NCBI RefSeq assembly: GCF_007859635.1
Contig: NZ_CP042306.1
Coordinates: forward strand, 1,612,001 to 1,676,000
Direction of reading: 5' to 3'
Source: Sphingomonas panacisoli
Lineage (GTDB): Bacteria; Pseudomonadota; Alphaproteobacteria; Sphingomonadales; Sphingomonadaceae
DNA: 64,000 nucleotides
The notes beneath the pieces were generated by a model, which had not been told where the DNA came from, searched no databases, and was given only the letters and a program-made list of their open reading frames with translations. The translations under genes and the position numbers were made by a program. Shown here piece after piece: positions 46,005 to 55,700 of the stretch; within the stretch, counting starts at the first letter, position 1, and every line of letters begins with the position of its first letter.

Positions 46005-48767
46005 ATGGTGAAGCTTATCAAGGTTACGACGTTCGGGACGCGCGCCGCCGCGACTTTGCTCGCGGGGACGATGCTGTCTGGCGTTCCGCTGGCGGCCGCG
46101 CAGACCGCCCCGAAGCCCGCCGCACCGGCGGCTGCCGCTCCCCAGGCGACGTCGGCGCCCGCCGCCGTCGCGCCCGCACCGCAACGCGTGATCAAGTCGC
46201 TTCGCGTCGAGGGATCTCAGCGTATCGAGCCCGAGACGGTGCTGAGCTATACCAAGCTCCGCACGGGTCAGGCCTACAGCAACGAAACGCTCGACCAGGC
46301 GCTGCGTGACCTGCTCGCCAGCGATCTGTTCGCCGATGTGTCGATCGCGGGCGTCGAGACGGGCGACATCACGATCCGCATCCGTGAAAATCCGATCATC
46401 AACCGCGTGCTACTCGAAGGGAACAGCACGCTGAAATCGGACAAGATCACCAAGGAAATCAAACTCGCCCCGCGTCAGATTTTCACGCGCACCGCGGTGC
46501 GCCAGGACGTCGCGCGGATCATCGAACTGTATCGCCGCCAGGGCCGTTTCGCCGCGCGGATCGAACCGAAGATGGTCAGCCTGGACCAGAACCGCGTCGA
46601 TATCGTGTTCGAGATCAGCGAGGGTCCGAAGTCGAAGGTCCGCGCGATCAACATCCTCGGCAATACCGTCTTTTCCGACGCCAAGCTGCGCGAGCAGATG
46701 GTGACGAAGCAGGCGAGCATCACGCGCTTCTTCTCGTCGAACACGTCCTACGACCAGGATCGTCTGGCATACGACCAGCAGAAGCTGCGCCAGTTCTACC
46801 TGACCCAGGGCTATGCCGATTTCCGCGTCACCTCGGCGGTCGCCGAACTGACGCCGGACAAGAAGGACTTCATCATCACGTACGTGGTGGAGGAAGGTCC
46901 GCGCTATAAGTTCGGCGACGTCACGGTCGACAGCGACATTCGCGATTTCGACAACAACAAGCTGGCGGCGACGCTGCCGGTGAAGAAGGGCGCGTGGTTC
47001 GACGCGAAGAAGGTCGAGGATTCGGTCACCTCGCTGAACGAGACCGCCGGTCTGTTCGGCTACGCCTTCACCGACGTCAGCCCGGACTATCAGCGCGACG
47101 GCGACAATCTGGTGATGTCGGTCAATTTCCACATCGCCGAAGCCAAGCGGACGTATGTCGAGCGGATCGAAGTCACCGGCAACCGCAACACGCAGGACAA
47201 GGTGGTTCGCCGCGAGATCCGTATGTCGGAAGGCGACGCGTTCAACAGCTTCTCGATCAAGCGCTCGCAGGATCGCATCAACAGCCTGGGCTTCTTCCAG
47301 GACAAGTTCGAGATCAAGAACGAGCAAGGCTCGGCGCCCGATCGCGTGATCCTGAACGCGAACGTTGAGGAAAAAGCGACCGGCGAACTGTCGCTGTCGG
47401 CGGGCTATTCGAGCCTCGAACGCTTCATCATCCAGGCCGGCATCACGCAGCGCAATTTCCGCGGCAAGGGCCAGGAACTGCGCGCGAACGTCGATTATTC
47501 GGTCTATTCGAAATCGATCCAGCTCGGTTTCACCGAGCCGTATCTGTTCGACAAGAACATCGCGCTGGGCGTCGACGTCTTCCGGCGCGACTACAACTCG
47601 TTCAATTATCTGGGCGACCAGCGGCAGACCACCTATTCGCAGGTGTCGACCGGTTTCCAGGCGCGTGTCGGTATTCCGCTGACCGAATATTGGTCGCTGT
47701 CGGCGCGCTATGGGCTGACGTTCGACCAAGTCGGCCTCGACAAGAACACCTATTTCAAGGACACCAACGGCGACGGTACGCCGGATACCTGCAACATCGT
47801 CGTCGCCGGACGGTATCTCTGCGAGGCGATCGGCAATCGCGTGACCTCGGCGCTGGGCTATTCGCTCGTCTACAACAGCCTCAATGGCGGATTGCGGCCG
47901 ACCGCCGGTCAGCGTCTGGTGTTTAGCCAGGATTTTGCGGGTCTCGGCGGGGATGTCCGCTACATCCGCACGCGGTTCGAAGGGTCCAAATACTGGAACC
48001 TCGGCAAGGGGTTCATCTTCTCGGTCAACGGCGAGGCCGGCTACATCAAGGCGCTCGAGAAAAGCAAGGGTCCGGGCATCGATCCGGTACGCATCACCGA
48101 CCGCTTCTACCTCGGCGAACCGCAGATCCGCGGCTTCGACATTCGCGGCGTCGGCCCGCGCGTCCAGCGTATCAATTACATCCAGGACGACCAGGGCAAC
48201 CAGATCCTGCAGCCGGACAAGCAGCAGATCATCGACGACGCTTTGGGCGGCCGCGCTTATTATCTCGTCCGCTTCGAGATCGAACCGCCGCTGTCGGGCG
48301 GCGCGCGCGAACTCGGTTTGCGGCCGTCGATCTTCATGGATGTCGGCGCGGTGTTCGGGATCAAGCGCCCCTTGCCGACGGCGACCTTCCCGACGCACGT
48401 CGATCCGACCACGGGCAAGACGATCGTCGATCCGCTCATCACGCCGATCACCGATAGCAGCGGCCGGCCGCTATATACGTACACCGATCCCAACGGCCTG
48501 GGCCAGGTCACGACGTGTCCGGCGGGGCTGCCTGATAGCACTGGCGCCTGTAACGGCGTCACGCCGAACTCCGCGCAGGTCAGCACAGTCTCGCCGTTCC
48601 TCGAGCGCTTCCTGGGCGATTCGCCGAAGCCGCGTTTGTCGATCGGGTTCGGGGTCAACTGGAACTCGCCGTTCGGGCCGCTCCGTATCGATATCGCCAA
48701 AGCATTGCTCCACCAGAAGGGCGACGACACCAAACTTGTTACTTTCAACGTAGGGACTCAATTCTGA
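46005..48767 (+). CDS. bamA: outer membrane protein assembly factor BamA
   Basis: A 920-residue Omp85 protein. Signal peptide 1-32 is followed by an Ala/Pro-rich linker (33-60), five POTRA domains (about 62-410, beginning IKSLRVEGSQRIEPETV) and a 16-strand barrel. A RGF motif (IRGFDIRGVGPR) lies in the barrel; the C-terminus ends in the signal FNVGTQF. It folds and inserts outer-membrane barrels. Part of the barrel is an extended loop with Thr/Pro/Gly-rich sequence (about 785-850). It overlaps skp by TGATG. Confidence 0.97.
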   Translation: MVKLIKVTTFGTRAAATLLAGTMLSGVPLAAAQTAPKPAAPAAAAPQATSAPAAVAPAPQRVIKSLRVEGSQRIEPETVLSYTKLRTGQAYSNETLDQALRDLLASDLFADVSIAGVETGDITIRIRENPIINRVLLEGNSTLKSDKITKEIKLAPRQIFTRTAVRQDVARIIELYRRQGRFAARIEPKMVSLDQNRVDIVFEISEGPKSKVRAINILGNTVFSDAKLREQMVTKQASITRFFSSNTSYDQDRLAYDQQKLRQFYLTQGYADFRVTSAVAELTPDKKDFIITYVVEEGPRYKFGDVTVDSDIRDFDNNKLAATLPVKKGAWFDAKKVEDSVTSLNETAGLFGYAFTDVSPDYQRDGDNLVMSVNFHIAEAKRTYVERIEVTGNRNTQDKVVRREIRMSEGDAFNSFSIKRSQDRINSLGFFQDKFEIKNEQGSAPDRVILNANVEEKATGELSLSAGYSSLERFIIQAGITQRNFRGKGQELRANVDYSVYSKSIQLGFTEPYLFDKNIALGVDVFRRDYNSFNYLGDQRQTTYSQVSTGFQARVGIPLTEYWSLSARYGLTFDQVGLDKNTYFKDTNGDGTPDTCNIVVAGRYLCEAIGNRVTSALGYSLVYNSLNGGLRPTAGQRLVFSQDFAGLGGDVRYIRTRFEGSKYWNLGKGFIFSVNGEAGYIKALEKSKGPGIDPVRITDRFYLGEPQIRGFDIRGVGPRVQRINYIQDDQGNQILQPDKQQIIDDALGGRAYYLVRFEIEPPLSGGARELGLRPSIFMDVGAVFGIKRPLPTATFPTHVDPTTGKTIVDPLITPITDSSGRPLYTYTDPNGLGQVTTCPAGLPDSTGACNGVTPNSAQVSTVSPFLERFLGDSPKPRLSIGFGVNWNSPFGPLRIDIAKALLHQKGDDTKLVTFNVGTQF

Positions 48768-49423
48768 TGAAGACCAATCTCAAATATCTCGGGCTCGGCG
48801 CGATCGCGCTGACGGCTGCCCTGGCGGGTTCGCCGGCGCAGGCCCAGTCCGTCGCGACCGCCGACTTCGACGGCGCCGTGGTCAAGACCAAGGCGTTCAC
48901 TGCCGCGGCCGCCACGATCAAGACGACCTACCAGACGCAGATCACGCAGGTCGAAGGGTATCAGAAGGAGCTGCAGGCACTGCTCGCGCCGTTCGATACC
49001 AACAAGGACAGCCAGATCGACGACAACGAACTGCGCGCCGCGCAGGCCAGCCCGACCTGGGCCACCGTCGTCGCCAAGCAGCAGCAGCTGAACACCGCGC
49101 AGGCGCCGGTCGCTCGCGCGCAGGCCTATGTGTTCGAACAGGTCTCGTCGAAGCTCAATGCGGCGGTCCAGGCCGTCATCACCGCGCGTAACCTGACGCT
49201 GATCGTCAAGCCTGACGCCGTCGTCTGGGCGAACCAGACGGGCAACATCACCGCCGCGATCACCGCCGAGCTCGACAAGCTGGTGCCGACCGCGAACGCG
49301 ATTCCGCCTGCGACGTGGCAGCCCGGTGGCCAGCCTGGCGCCGCGCCGGCCGCTGGCGCCGCTCCGGCTCCCGCGACGTCGACCCCGGCACCTGCCGCTG
49401 GCGGCAAGAAGCCCGGCCGGTGA
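48767..49423 (+). CDS. skp: OmpH/Skp-family periplasmic chaperone with EF-hand loop
   Basis: A 218-residue periplasmic protein. Signal peptide 1-26 (ending AQA), an Skp/OmpH helical domain (about 28-170) and a Pro/Ala-rich C-terminal tail (175-218). Skp escorts unfolded outer-membrane proteins to BamA, consistent with the overlap with bamA. In the helical arm, residues 77-88 ([12 protein letters not shown]) match an EF-hand calcium loop at positions 1, 3, 5, 8, 9 and 12. This is not part of classic Skp and may make the chaperone calcium-sensitive, which is inference. Confidence 0.88.
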   Translation: MKTNLKYLGLGAIALTAALAGSPAQAQSVATADFDGAVVKTKAFTAAAATIKTTYQTQITQVEGYQKELQALLAPFDTNKDSQIDDNELRAAQASPTWATVVAKQQQLNTAQAPVARAQAYVFEQVSSKLNAAVQAVITARNLTLIVKPDAVVWANQTGNITAAITAELDKLVPTANAIPPATWQPGGQPGAAPAAGAAPAPATSTPAPAAGGKKPGR

Positions 49424-49896
49424 GCGACGACGCGGCAACGACGTCCATTGGCCCGCTTGACATCAAGCGGGTGATGGCGGCGCTGCCGCATCGATATCCG
49501 ATGCTGCTGGTCGATCGGGTCGAAGAACTCGTGATCGACCAGCGCATCACCGCCATCAAGGCGGTGAGCATGAACGAGGAATTCTTCCAGGGGCATTTCC
49601 CCGGAAGACCGATCATGCCCGGCGTTCTCCAGGTCGAAGCCCTGGCGCAGGCGGCGGGCGTGCTCGCGGTCGAAAGCCTCGGGCTCGCCGGGTCGGGCAA
49701 GCTGGTTTATTTCATGTCGATCGACGGCGTGAAGTTCCGCAAGCCCGTCGAGCCCGGCGTTCTGCTCAAGCTCGAGGTCGAATTCGTTCAGAAGCGCAGC
49801 CGCGTGTGCAAGTTCGCCGGCAAGGCGACGCTGAACGGCGAAGTCGCCACCGAATGCGAGTTCACCGCGATGATCGCGGACCCGCCGAGCGAGTAA
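49420..49896 (+). CDS. fabZ: 3-hydroxyacyl-ACP dehydratase FabZ
   Basis: A 158-residue hot-dog-fold enzyme of fatty-acid synthesis. Catalytic His59 is in [14 protein letters not shown] and Glu73 in [21 protein letters not shown] is the typical N-terminal block. GTG 49420 overlaps the skp stop as GTGA. In most Gram-negative bacteria lpxD and lpxA/lpxB flank fabZ here; they are absent. Confidence 0.95.
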   Translation: MSDDAATTSIGPLDIKRVMAALPHRYPMLLVDRVEELVIDQRITAIKAVSMNEEFFQGHFPGRPIMPGVLQVEALAQAAGVLAVESLGLAGSGKLVYFMSIDGVKFRKPVEPGVLLKLEVEFVQKRSRVCKFAGKATLNGEVATECEFTAMIADPPSE

Positions 49897-49990
49897 TCCT
49901 GCCACGAGGTTGATTATCGAGGCGCGCGCTGTTAGGGGCCGCGCCTTCGCTGCCGGTCGGAAACCGGCGGCTCTATTCAAGGAATTCGTT

Positions 49991-50221
49991 GTGAAAGCCG
50001 ATACGCACCCCGACTACCACATGATCAAGGTCCAGATGACCGACGGCACCGTGTACGAGACGCGCTCCACCTGGGGCAAGGAAGGCGACACGATGACGCT
50101 CGAAATCGATCCGTTGTCGCACCCGGCCTGGACCGGCGGTCGCGGCCAGATGCTGGACGCGGGTGGTCAGGTTGCGCGCTTCAACAAGCGTTTCGGCGGG
50201 CTCAACCTCGGCAAGAAGTAA
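49991..50221 (+). CDS. rpmE: 50S ribosomal protein bL31
   Basis: A 76-residue protein ([18 protein letters not shown]...) of the alphaproteobacterial, cysteine-free bL31 form, so it does not bind zinc like the C+ form. The start is GTG 49991 behind AAGGAA; upstream in-frame codons are atypical. It ends with [10 protein letters not shown], typical for the group. A strong terminator follows. Confidence 0.93.
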   Translation: MKADTHPDYHMIKVQMTDGTVYETRSTWGKEGDTMTLEIDPLSHPAWTGGRGQMLDAGGQVARFNKRFGGLNLGKK

Positions 50222-50243
50222 GTCGCTTCGGCGACCGGCTCCG

Positions 50244-50281
50244 ACGCCGCGTTCCCCACGGGGAGCGCGGCGTTGTCGTTT
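50244..50281 (+). terminator. terminator after rpmE
   Basis: ACGCCGCGTTCCCC (50244-50257) pairs with GGGGAGCGCGGCGT (50260-50273, one wobble) and is followed by TGTCGTTT. It closes the envelope-gene block. Confidence 0.8.
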
Positions 50282-50325
50282 GTGCTTAACGCGCTGTTAG
50301 GCATCGTCGGCCTAGCATTTCCGCC

Positions 50326-50661
50326 ATGGACGCTTTGCAGACCGATATCCGCGCCGAATTCGAACCCGCTTTGATCGCGAAGCGGCGGAACCAGCGCGCA
50401 CCGGTGTCGCTCGACGCCAAGCTGGGACGAGGCGGGCTCGATCGTACGCTTTGCCGCATCACGGATCTGTCGCGCGATGGCGCGCGGATCAGCAGCTATT
50501 CGGCGCTGCGCAAGGATTCGATGATCTGGCTGACGCTACCGGGCATCGGCGCGGTGGCAGCGACCGTGCGCTGGGCGGACGATTTCCACGCCGGCTGCCA
50601 ATTCCACGAACCGCTGGCAGACTATCAATACGACATTCTGGTCGAGGTCGGTCGGGCCTGA
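50326..50661 (+). CDS. single-domain PilZ protein
   Basis: A 111-residue protein that is almost entirely a PilZ domain. Both c-di-GMP-binding motifs are intact: RRNQR (RxxxR) at about 19-23 and DLSRDG (DxSxxG) about 25 residues later. It should bind c-di-GMP and act on an unknown partner. It faces, tail to tail, a GGDEF-EAL-PilZ protein 15 bases away. Confidence 0.88.
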   Translation: MDALQTDIRAEFEPALIAKRRNQRAPVSLDAKLGRGGLDRTLCRITDLSRDGARISSYSALRKDSMIWLTLPGIGAVAATVRWADDFHAGCQFHEPLADYQYDILVEVGRA

Positions 50662-50675
50662 GCCCACCGATTTCG

Positions 50676-53390
50676 TCACCCGCGCTTCGGCATCGCCGTC
50701 GATCGATTGAGATCGGCGGGGGTCAGGCGGCCCGGCGTCGCAGCTTGTGGTGCGGAAGAATCGTTCGCCGGCGCGCGCTGCACCGGGCCGAGATCGCGCA
50801 AGTTGAACGGCCGTTCGAACCGCACCCCGATCTTGCCTTCCCGCGACCAGCGCACATCGGCGCCGATCACCGAGCAGCCCGGGATATCGAGCTGGATCTG
50901 CGCCCCATCGGGTAGATCGCGCGTCGATTCGAGCAAGGCACCGCCCACCGCGATGTTGCGGATGCGGACGGTGAAGGTCATGCCGTTCCACTGCGCATTG
51001 GCGGTGCGGATCAGGCTGTAACGCGGCGCGCGGGCATTCTCATATCCCTTGGCGGCGACCGCTTCGACCGAGCAGGCGAGGGTGCGCGCGTCAGCGACCT
51101 CCATCGGCTTGCCGAAGATGTAGCCCTGGACCTGCGAGCAACCGAGTTCGCGGATCAGGTTGAGGTCGTCGTGCGTCTCGACGCCTTCCGCCGTCGTATC
51201 CATCTTCAGGCTCTGCGCGAGCGAGATGATCGAGCGGAGGATCGCTTCGCTGGTGCTGCCGGTCGCGGCCGCGCCGCGGACGAACGACTGGTCGATCTTG
51301 ATTTTGTTGAGCGGCGCGCGTTTCAGATAGCCGAGCGACGAATAACCGGTGCCGAAATCGTCGAGCGCCAGGCGAACGCCGGCGGACTTCAGGCGGCGGA
51401 ACGTCTCATCGACATTCGCTTCGTCCGACAGGAATACGCCTTCGGTGATTTCGAGTTCGAGCCGGTTGGGATCGAGTTCGGTCGCGGCGAGCACGTTCAT
51501 CACGGTCGCGACCAGGGTCGGGCTGGCGAACTGCGTCGGCGAGATGTTGACCGCGATGCGCACCTGCGCCGGCCATTGCGCGGCTTCGGTGGCGGCGGTC
51601 CGCAACACCCATTCGCCGATCGCGATGATCAGCCCGCATTCCTCGGCCAGCGCGATGAACTGCTCCGTCGGCACCGATTGACCGTTCGAGCGAACCCAAC
51701 GCGCCAACGCTTCGAACGCGACGACTTCCTCGGTCACCGTGTTGACCACCGGCTGATAGACCAGCTTCAGCTCGCCGCGCTGGATCGCGCCGCGCAGTTC
51801 CTGTTCCAGGCCCTGTTTCTCCTGCGCATCGCTGTGCATGTCGGGCGAGAACAGCTTGAACGTGCCACGCCCGTCATCCTTCGCGGCGTAGAGCGCGAGA
51901 TCGGCGTCGCGGATCAGCGCGTCGGCGCACTGATATTGGCTGCGCGCGATCGCGACCCCGACGGACGCGCCGATCGTGATGTTGTTGCCGTCGATCTGAT
52001 AGGGCTGCGAAACCTGTTCGATCAGTCGCTGCGCCAACGTCCCAAGATATTGCTCCGAATCGATCGACGGGAAGACCGCCTGGAACTCGTCGCCGCCGAT
52101 CCGGCCGACCTGCCCATCCTTGCCGATGACGGCGGTCAGGCGCCCCGCAACTTGCTTGAGCAGCGCGTCGCCGATCGGGTGGCCGAGCGTATCGTTGACG
52201 TTCTTGAAGCGATCGAGGTCGATGAGATAGAGCGCCGCGCCCTTCTTCTGCTTCTCGATGCTGCCCAGCGCGTCCTCCAGAGTCGCGCGCATCAACGTGC
52301 GGTTGGGAAGGCCGGTCAGAGCATCGTATCGCGCGAGCCGGTTGATCTCCGCCTCCGCCAGGCGCTGTTCGGTCAGATCGGTGCCGATCCCGCTGAAGCC
52401 GATGAAGCGGCCGTAATCGTCGAAATGCGCGGTGCCCGACAGCGACCACCAGATGTCGTCCGACGCCTTCGCCTTCACCGTAACGTCGGCGAACGGAACG
52501 CGCGCCGAGAGATAGAAGCCGAGCGTGCACTCGCTGTCGTCGGCGCGGCTGCCGACGTCCATGCCGAGAAGATCGACGAATTGCGTGCCGGTCAGCTCGC
52601 TCGCCGCGCGCTTCAGATCGTCGGCGAGCTGGGTCGAAACGTACGTCAGCGCGCCGTCGGCGTCGGTTTCCCAGAACCAGCCGCGGCCGCTCTGCTCGAA
52701 CTCGGCGACGAACCGCGCGGCTTTCTGCGCCTGGTATTCATTGGCGAGCTGGCGGCCCGCGGCGATCATTGCGCCGCGCGCGCTGAAGATGCTGGCGAAG
52801 AACAAGCAGCCGCCGAACGCGACGAGTAGGCCCAGGATCTGCAAATCAGTCGAGAACAGGACGAACGACCCGACCGCCGCGGCATAGCTGACGAGCAAGA
52901 GGCTGGGGACGGAGATGAAGGCAGCGATGGTTAGGCAGAACGCGCCGAGCAGCGACGCGAGGATGATCGGTGACACGGCCTGCGTCGGCAGGCCGACCGC
53001 GATGACGATCGCCCATAACAGACCGATGGCGACCGTGAACGCGCCCCACAGCCGAACGACCTGGTGCGGTCGCATCGCTTTGGTGCGGCGGCGGTTGAGC
53101 AGGGTCGATAGCGCGGCCAGCACGACGACGCCGGCCAGCGGCAGCACGACCGCGAGCGGATTGTCGCTGCCCGAACGGAAAGCGTGGATCGCCAGGACGA
53201 TCGCGCAGATCAGGTGCGAGGCGAGAAGGTAGGGACCGGTATTCGACAAGCCGCGGATGCGCTCGTTGGCGATGCGCTCGTCGTCGGACTGGCGCGCGGG
53301 GCGCAGATCAAACAGGAAGATGTCGAGGTAGCCGAGATCGCGGACCCGTGCGGATGGTTCGCTGATCGCCGCAAATCGAGTCTTACGCAT
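50676..53390 (-). CDS. membrane GGDEF-EAL protein with PAS and C-terminal PilZ domain
   Basis: A 904-residue c-di-GMP enzyme. About six N-terminal membrane helices (45-205), a PAS domain (230-345), GGDEF (about 360-520, intact RIGGDEF, no obvious RxxD inhibitory site), EAL (540-790, with FEALARW, EITEGVFL, LDDFGTGYSSL, IKIDQSF), then a PilZ-like domain (about 800-880). The EAL and GGDEF motifs both look catalytic. The PilZ motifs are degenerate (RAPR, NIAVGG). ATG 53390 is preferred to TTG 53426. It lies downstream of tRNA-Ser on the same strand. Confidence 0.92.
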   Translation of the reverse strand: MRKTRFAAISEPSARVRDLGYLDIFLFDLRPARQSDDERIANERIRGLSNTGPYLLASHLICAIVLAIHAFRSGSDNPLAVVLPLAGVVVLAALSTLLNRRRTKAMRPHQVVRLWGAFTVAIGLLWAIVIAVGLPTQAVSPIILASLLGAFCLTIAAFISVPSLLLVSYAAAVGSFVLFSTDLQILGLLVAFGGCLFFASIFSARGAMIAAGRQLANEYQAQKAARFVAEFEQSGRGWFWETDADGALTYVSTQLADDLKRAASELTGTQFVDLLGMDVGSRADDSECTLGFYLSARVPFADVTVKAKASDDIWWSLSGTAHFDDYGRFIGFSGIGTDLTEQRLAEAEINRLARYDALTGLPNRTLMRATLEDALGSIEKQKKGAALYLIDLDRFKNVNDTLGHPIGDALLKQVAGRLTAVIGKDGQVGRIGGDEFQAVFPSIDSEQYLGTLAQRLIEQVSQPYQIDGNNITIGASVGVAIARSQYQCADALIRDADLALYAAKDDGRGTFKLFSPDMHSDAQEKQGLEQELRGAIQRGELKLVYQPVVNTVTEEVVAFEALARWVRSNGQSVPTEQFIALAEECGLIIAIGEWVLRTAATEAAQWPAQVRIAVNISPTQFASPTLVATVMNVLAATELDPNRLELEITEGVFLSDEANVDETFRRLKSAGVRLALDDFGTGYSSLGYLKRAPLNKIKIDQSFVRGAAATGSTSEAILRSIISLAQSLKMDTTAEGVETHDDLNLIRELGCSQVQGYIFGKPMEVADARTLACSVEAVAAKGYENARAPRYSLIRTANAQWNGMTFTVRIRNIAVGGALLESTRDLPDGAQIQLDIPGCSVIGADVRWSREGKIGVRFERPFNLRDLGPVQRAPANDSSAPQAATPGRLTPADLNRSTAMPKRG

Positions 53391-53528
53391 GCCGCACCCC
53401 GCTACCGACCGCTTGTTCCCCAACAAAAGGGCCGGTTGTTTAGAAGCAGATAGGTAGAACTCGGCACTTAAAACGCGGTGAATTTCTGCGGAGAAACGTG
53501 CTGATGTAAATCAAGGCATTTGAAGCGC

Positions 53529-53551
53529 GACGCGGAAGTGAATTCCGCGTC
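53529..53551. terminator. hairpin downstream of tRNA-Ser
   Basis: GACGCGGAA (53529-53537) and TTCCGCGTC (53543-53551) form a perfect 9-bp stem without a T-tract. It lies about 80 bases after the 3' end of the minus-strand tRNA-Ser and may help end that transcript. The rest of 53391-53629 holds nothing else clear. Confidence 0.35.
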
Positions 53552-53629
53552 GACGGTCGTCGCTGGCGCGACGCCGGCCACGCTCGTGTGAGATCGATTA
53601 GCTTGGCTAAATCGGTTTACAATGCGCGG

Positions 53630-53719
<90 letters not shown>

Positions 53720-53812
53720 GCGCTGCGAGCGCTTTGGGGAAGGGCGGCGATTTGTGCAAGCGGTGCGACGACGGGGATTCCCGTTGGTCGAAAGCTGTGG
53801 CACGGTCGCGTC

Positions 53813-54847
53813 ATGCTCAAGCGGGGACTGATCGGGATTTTGCTGGCGGCCACGGCCTTTGCCGGCGCGGCGACGGCGCAGGACGAGGCGGGATTTCAAT
53901 CCTATCTGCAGGATGTCCGCGGCCGCGCCATCGCGCAGGGCGTGCGGCCGGCGACGGCTGATCAGGTGCTGGCGGGGCTGACCTACAACCAGCGGGTCGT
54001 CGATCTCGATCGTAGTCAGCCGGGCGGCAATCCCGCCAACCCGACCACGAATACTATCACGCCGTTCGCGCCGTATCTGCGCAGCCATGTCGACGCCGCG
54101 CGCATCACGCAGGGGCGGACCAAATATCTCGCCGAACGCGGCCATCTCGCGCGGATCGAAACGCAGACCGGCGTACCCGAATCGATCATGGTCGCGATCT
54201 GGGGCCACGAGACCAATTACGGCCGCGTGATGGGCAATTTCGATTTGCCGCGATCGATCGCGACGCTCGCTTACGAAGGCCGTCGTCGAACGCTGTTCGA
54301 GCCCGAACTGATCGCGATGATGAAGATGGTCGATCGCGGCGTCGCACGCAGCCAGCTGATCGGCAGCTGGGCCGGCGCGATGGGCGGGCCGCAATTCCTG
54401 CCCTCGGTGTACCTCCGCCTCGCGCGCGACGGCGACGGCGACGGGCGCGCGGATATCTGGAACAGCGACGCCGATACGCTCGCGTCGATCGGCAATTATT
54501 TCTACAATGCCGGGTGGCGGCGCGGGCAACCCTGGGGGCTGGCGGTGTCGTTGCCGGCGGGGATCGACCGCAGCAGCGTGACCAACCGCCTGATCTCGCC
54601 GCGCTGCCCGCGCGTGTTCGCCCGACAGAGCGCGTGGCGATCGATCCGCGAATGGCGTGCGCTAGGCGTGTTGTCGCAAGGCAAGCCGTGGCCCGCCGAC
54701 GAAGTCCAGGCGACGATGATCGAGCCCGACGGACCCGGCGCGACCGCTTACCTGCTGACCGGCAATTACCGCGTGATCCTCGATTACAATTGCTCGAATT
54801 TCTACGCGTTGAGCGTGGGGCTGCTCGCCGATGCCGTCGAACGCTAG
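53813..54847 (+). CDS. mltB: lytic murein transglycosylase MltB family
   Basis: A 344-residue periplasmic peptidoglycan lyase with signal peptide 1-22 (ending ATAQ). SLT catalytic segment VAIWGHETNYGRVMG contains the acid Glu; GAMGGPQFLPSVYLR is family-specific. A DGDGDGRADIW loop corresponds to the EF-hand-like calcium site known in Slt35/MltB. It lacks a lipobox, so it is probably soluble. It overlaps rlpA by 17 bases. Confidence 0.92.
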   Translation: MLKRGLIGILLAATAFAGAATAQDEAGFQSYLQDVRGRAIAQGVRPATADQVLAGLTYNQRVVDLDRSQPGGNPANPTTNTITPFAPYLRSHVDAARITQGRTKYLAERGHLARIETQTGVPESIMVAIWGHETNYGRVMGNFDLPRSIATLAYEGRRRTLFEPELIAMMKMVDRGVARSQLIGSWAGAMGGPQFLPSVYLRLARDGDGDGRADIWNSDADTLASIGNYFYNAGWRRGQPWGLAVSLPAGIDRSSVTNRLISPRCPRVFARQSAWRSIREWRALGVLSQGKPWPADEVQATMIEPDGPGATAYLLTGNYRVILDYNCSNFYALSVGLLADAVER

Positions 54848-55670
54848 GTTGCTCCTGCTCGCCGGGCTGGTGCTGGCCGTCCCGGCATCGGCGCAGGACG
54901 GCCCACCATCATCGGACGGCCCGCAAGCGACCTCGGATCGCTCGCCCGACCGGTACGACGAGGTCGGCTATGCGACGTGGTACGGCAACGAACTGGCGGG
55001 CAATCGCACCGCCTCCGGCGCGCCGTTCGACCCGCAGGCCTTCACCGCCGCGCATCGCACGCTGCCGATCGGATCGTATGTCGAGGTGACCTCGCTCGAG
55101 ACCGGCCGCACGGTGCTCGTTCAGATCAACGATCGCGGACCGTTCACGCCGGGTCTGCTGATCGATCTGTCGCAGGCGGCCGCACGCGCGATCGGCGTGG
55201 TCAGCCGCAAGGCCGTGCGCGTCCGCCGGGTCAATCCGACGGCGGTCGATCGGAACGCGCTGAAGAACGGCCAAGCCGCATCGCCGATCCTCGACACGCC
55301 GCCCGCGTTGCTTGCCGGGCTGCGCGCCAGGCTGACCGGGCGCGCGGATCCGGTGGCGACCGTCCGCACCAAGCCGCCGACTCCAGATGTTCCACCGCCG
55401 AGGCCAGCCGTCGCCCCGGTTCGATCCGCCCCCGCTCCCACCCGACCACCCGCGACCGTCAAAGGCGGCTATTACGTCCAGGTCGCCGCGTTCAGCACCC
55501 GCGACCGCGCCGAGACTGTCGCACGCAGCCTCGGCGGTACCGCGACACCGTTCGCCAAGCTGTGGCGCGTCCGCACCGGGCCGTTTCCCGATGCGAAATC
55601 GGCCCTACGAGCGCGTGACGCGGCCGCCGCGCGGGGCTATGGCGATGCTCGTGTCGTCCGCGAGGACTGA
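54831..55670 (+). CDS. rlpA: septal ring lytic transglycosylase RlpA family protein
   Basis: A 279-residue exported protein. Signal peptide 1-22, double-psi beta-barrel (about 45-130, GYATWYGNELAGNRTASGAPFD; INDRGPFTPGLLIDLS), Pro-rich linker (180-205) and C-terminal SPOR domain (206-279, YYVQVAAFSTRDRAE), which binds denuded glycans at the septum. No lipobox is visible. RlpA cleaves naked glycan strands during daughter-cell separation. Coupled to mltB. Confidence 0.92.
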   Translation: MPSNARLLLLAGLVLAVPASAQDGPPSSDGPQATSDRSPDRYDEVGYATWYGNELAGNRTASGAPFDPQAFTAAHRTLPIGSYVEVTSLETGRTVLVQINDRGPFTPGLLIDLSQAAARAIGVVSRKAVRVRRVNPTAVDRNALKNGQAASPILDTPPALLAGLRARLTGRADPVATVRTKPPTPDVPPPRPAVAPVRSAPAPTRPPATVKGGYYVQVAAFSTRDRAETVARSLGGTATPFAKLWRVRTGPFPDAKSALRARDAAAARGYGDARVVRED

Positions 55671-55700
55671 ATTGCCGCTTACTGTACGGACCGTTGCTTC

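Noticed and set aside
46410..48398. 662-codon frame opposite bamA
   Set aside because: It mirrors bamA codon structure; no recognisable domain or ribosome site.
54430..54480. EF-hand-like DGDGDGRADIW in the MltB protein as a novelty
   Set aside because: A calcium-binding EF-hand-like loop is already known in Slt35/MltB.
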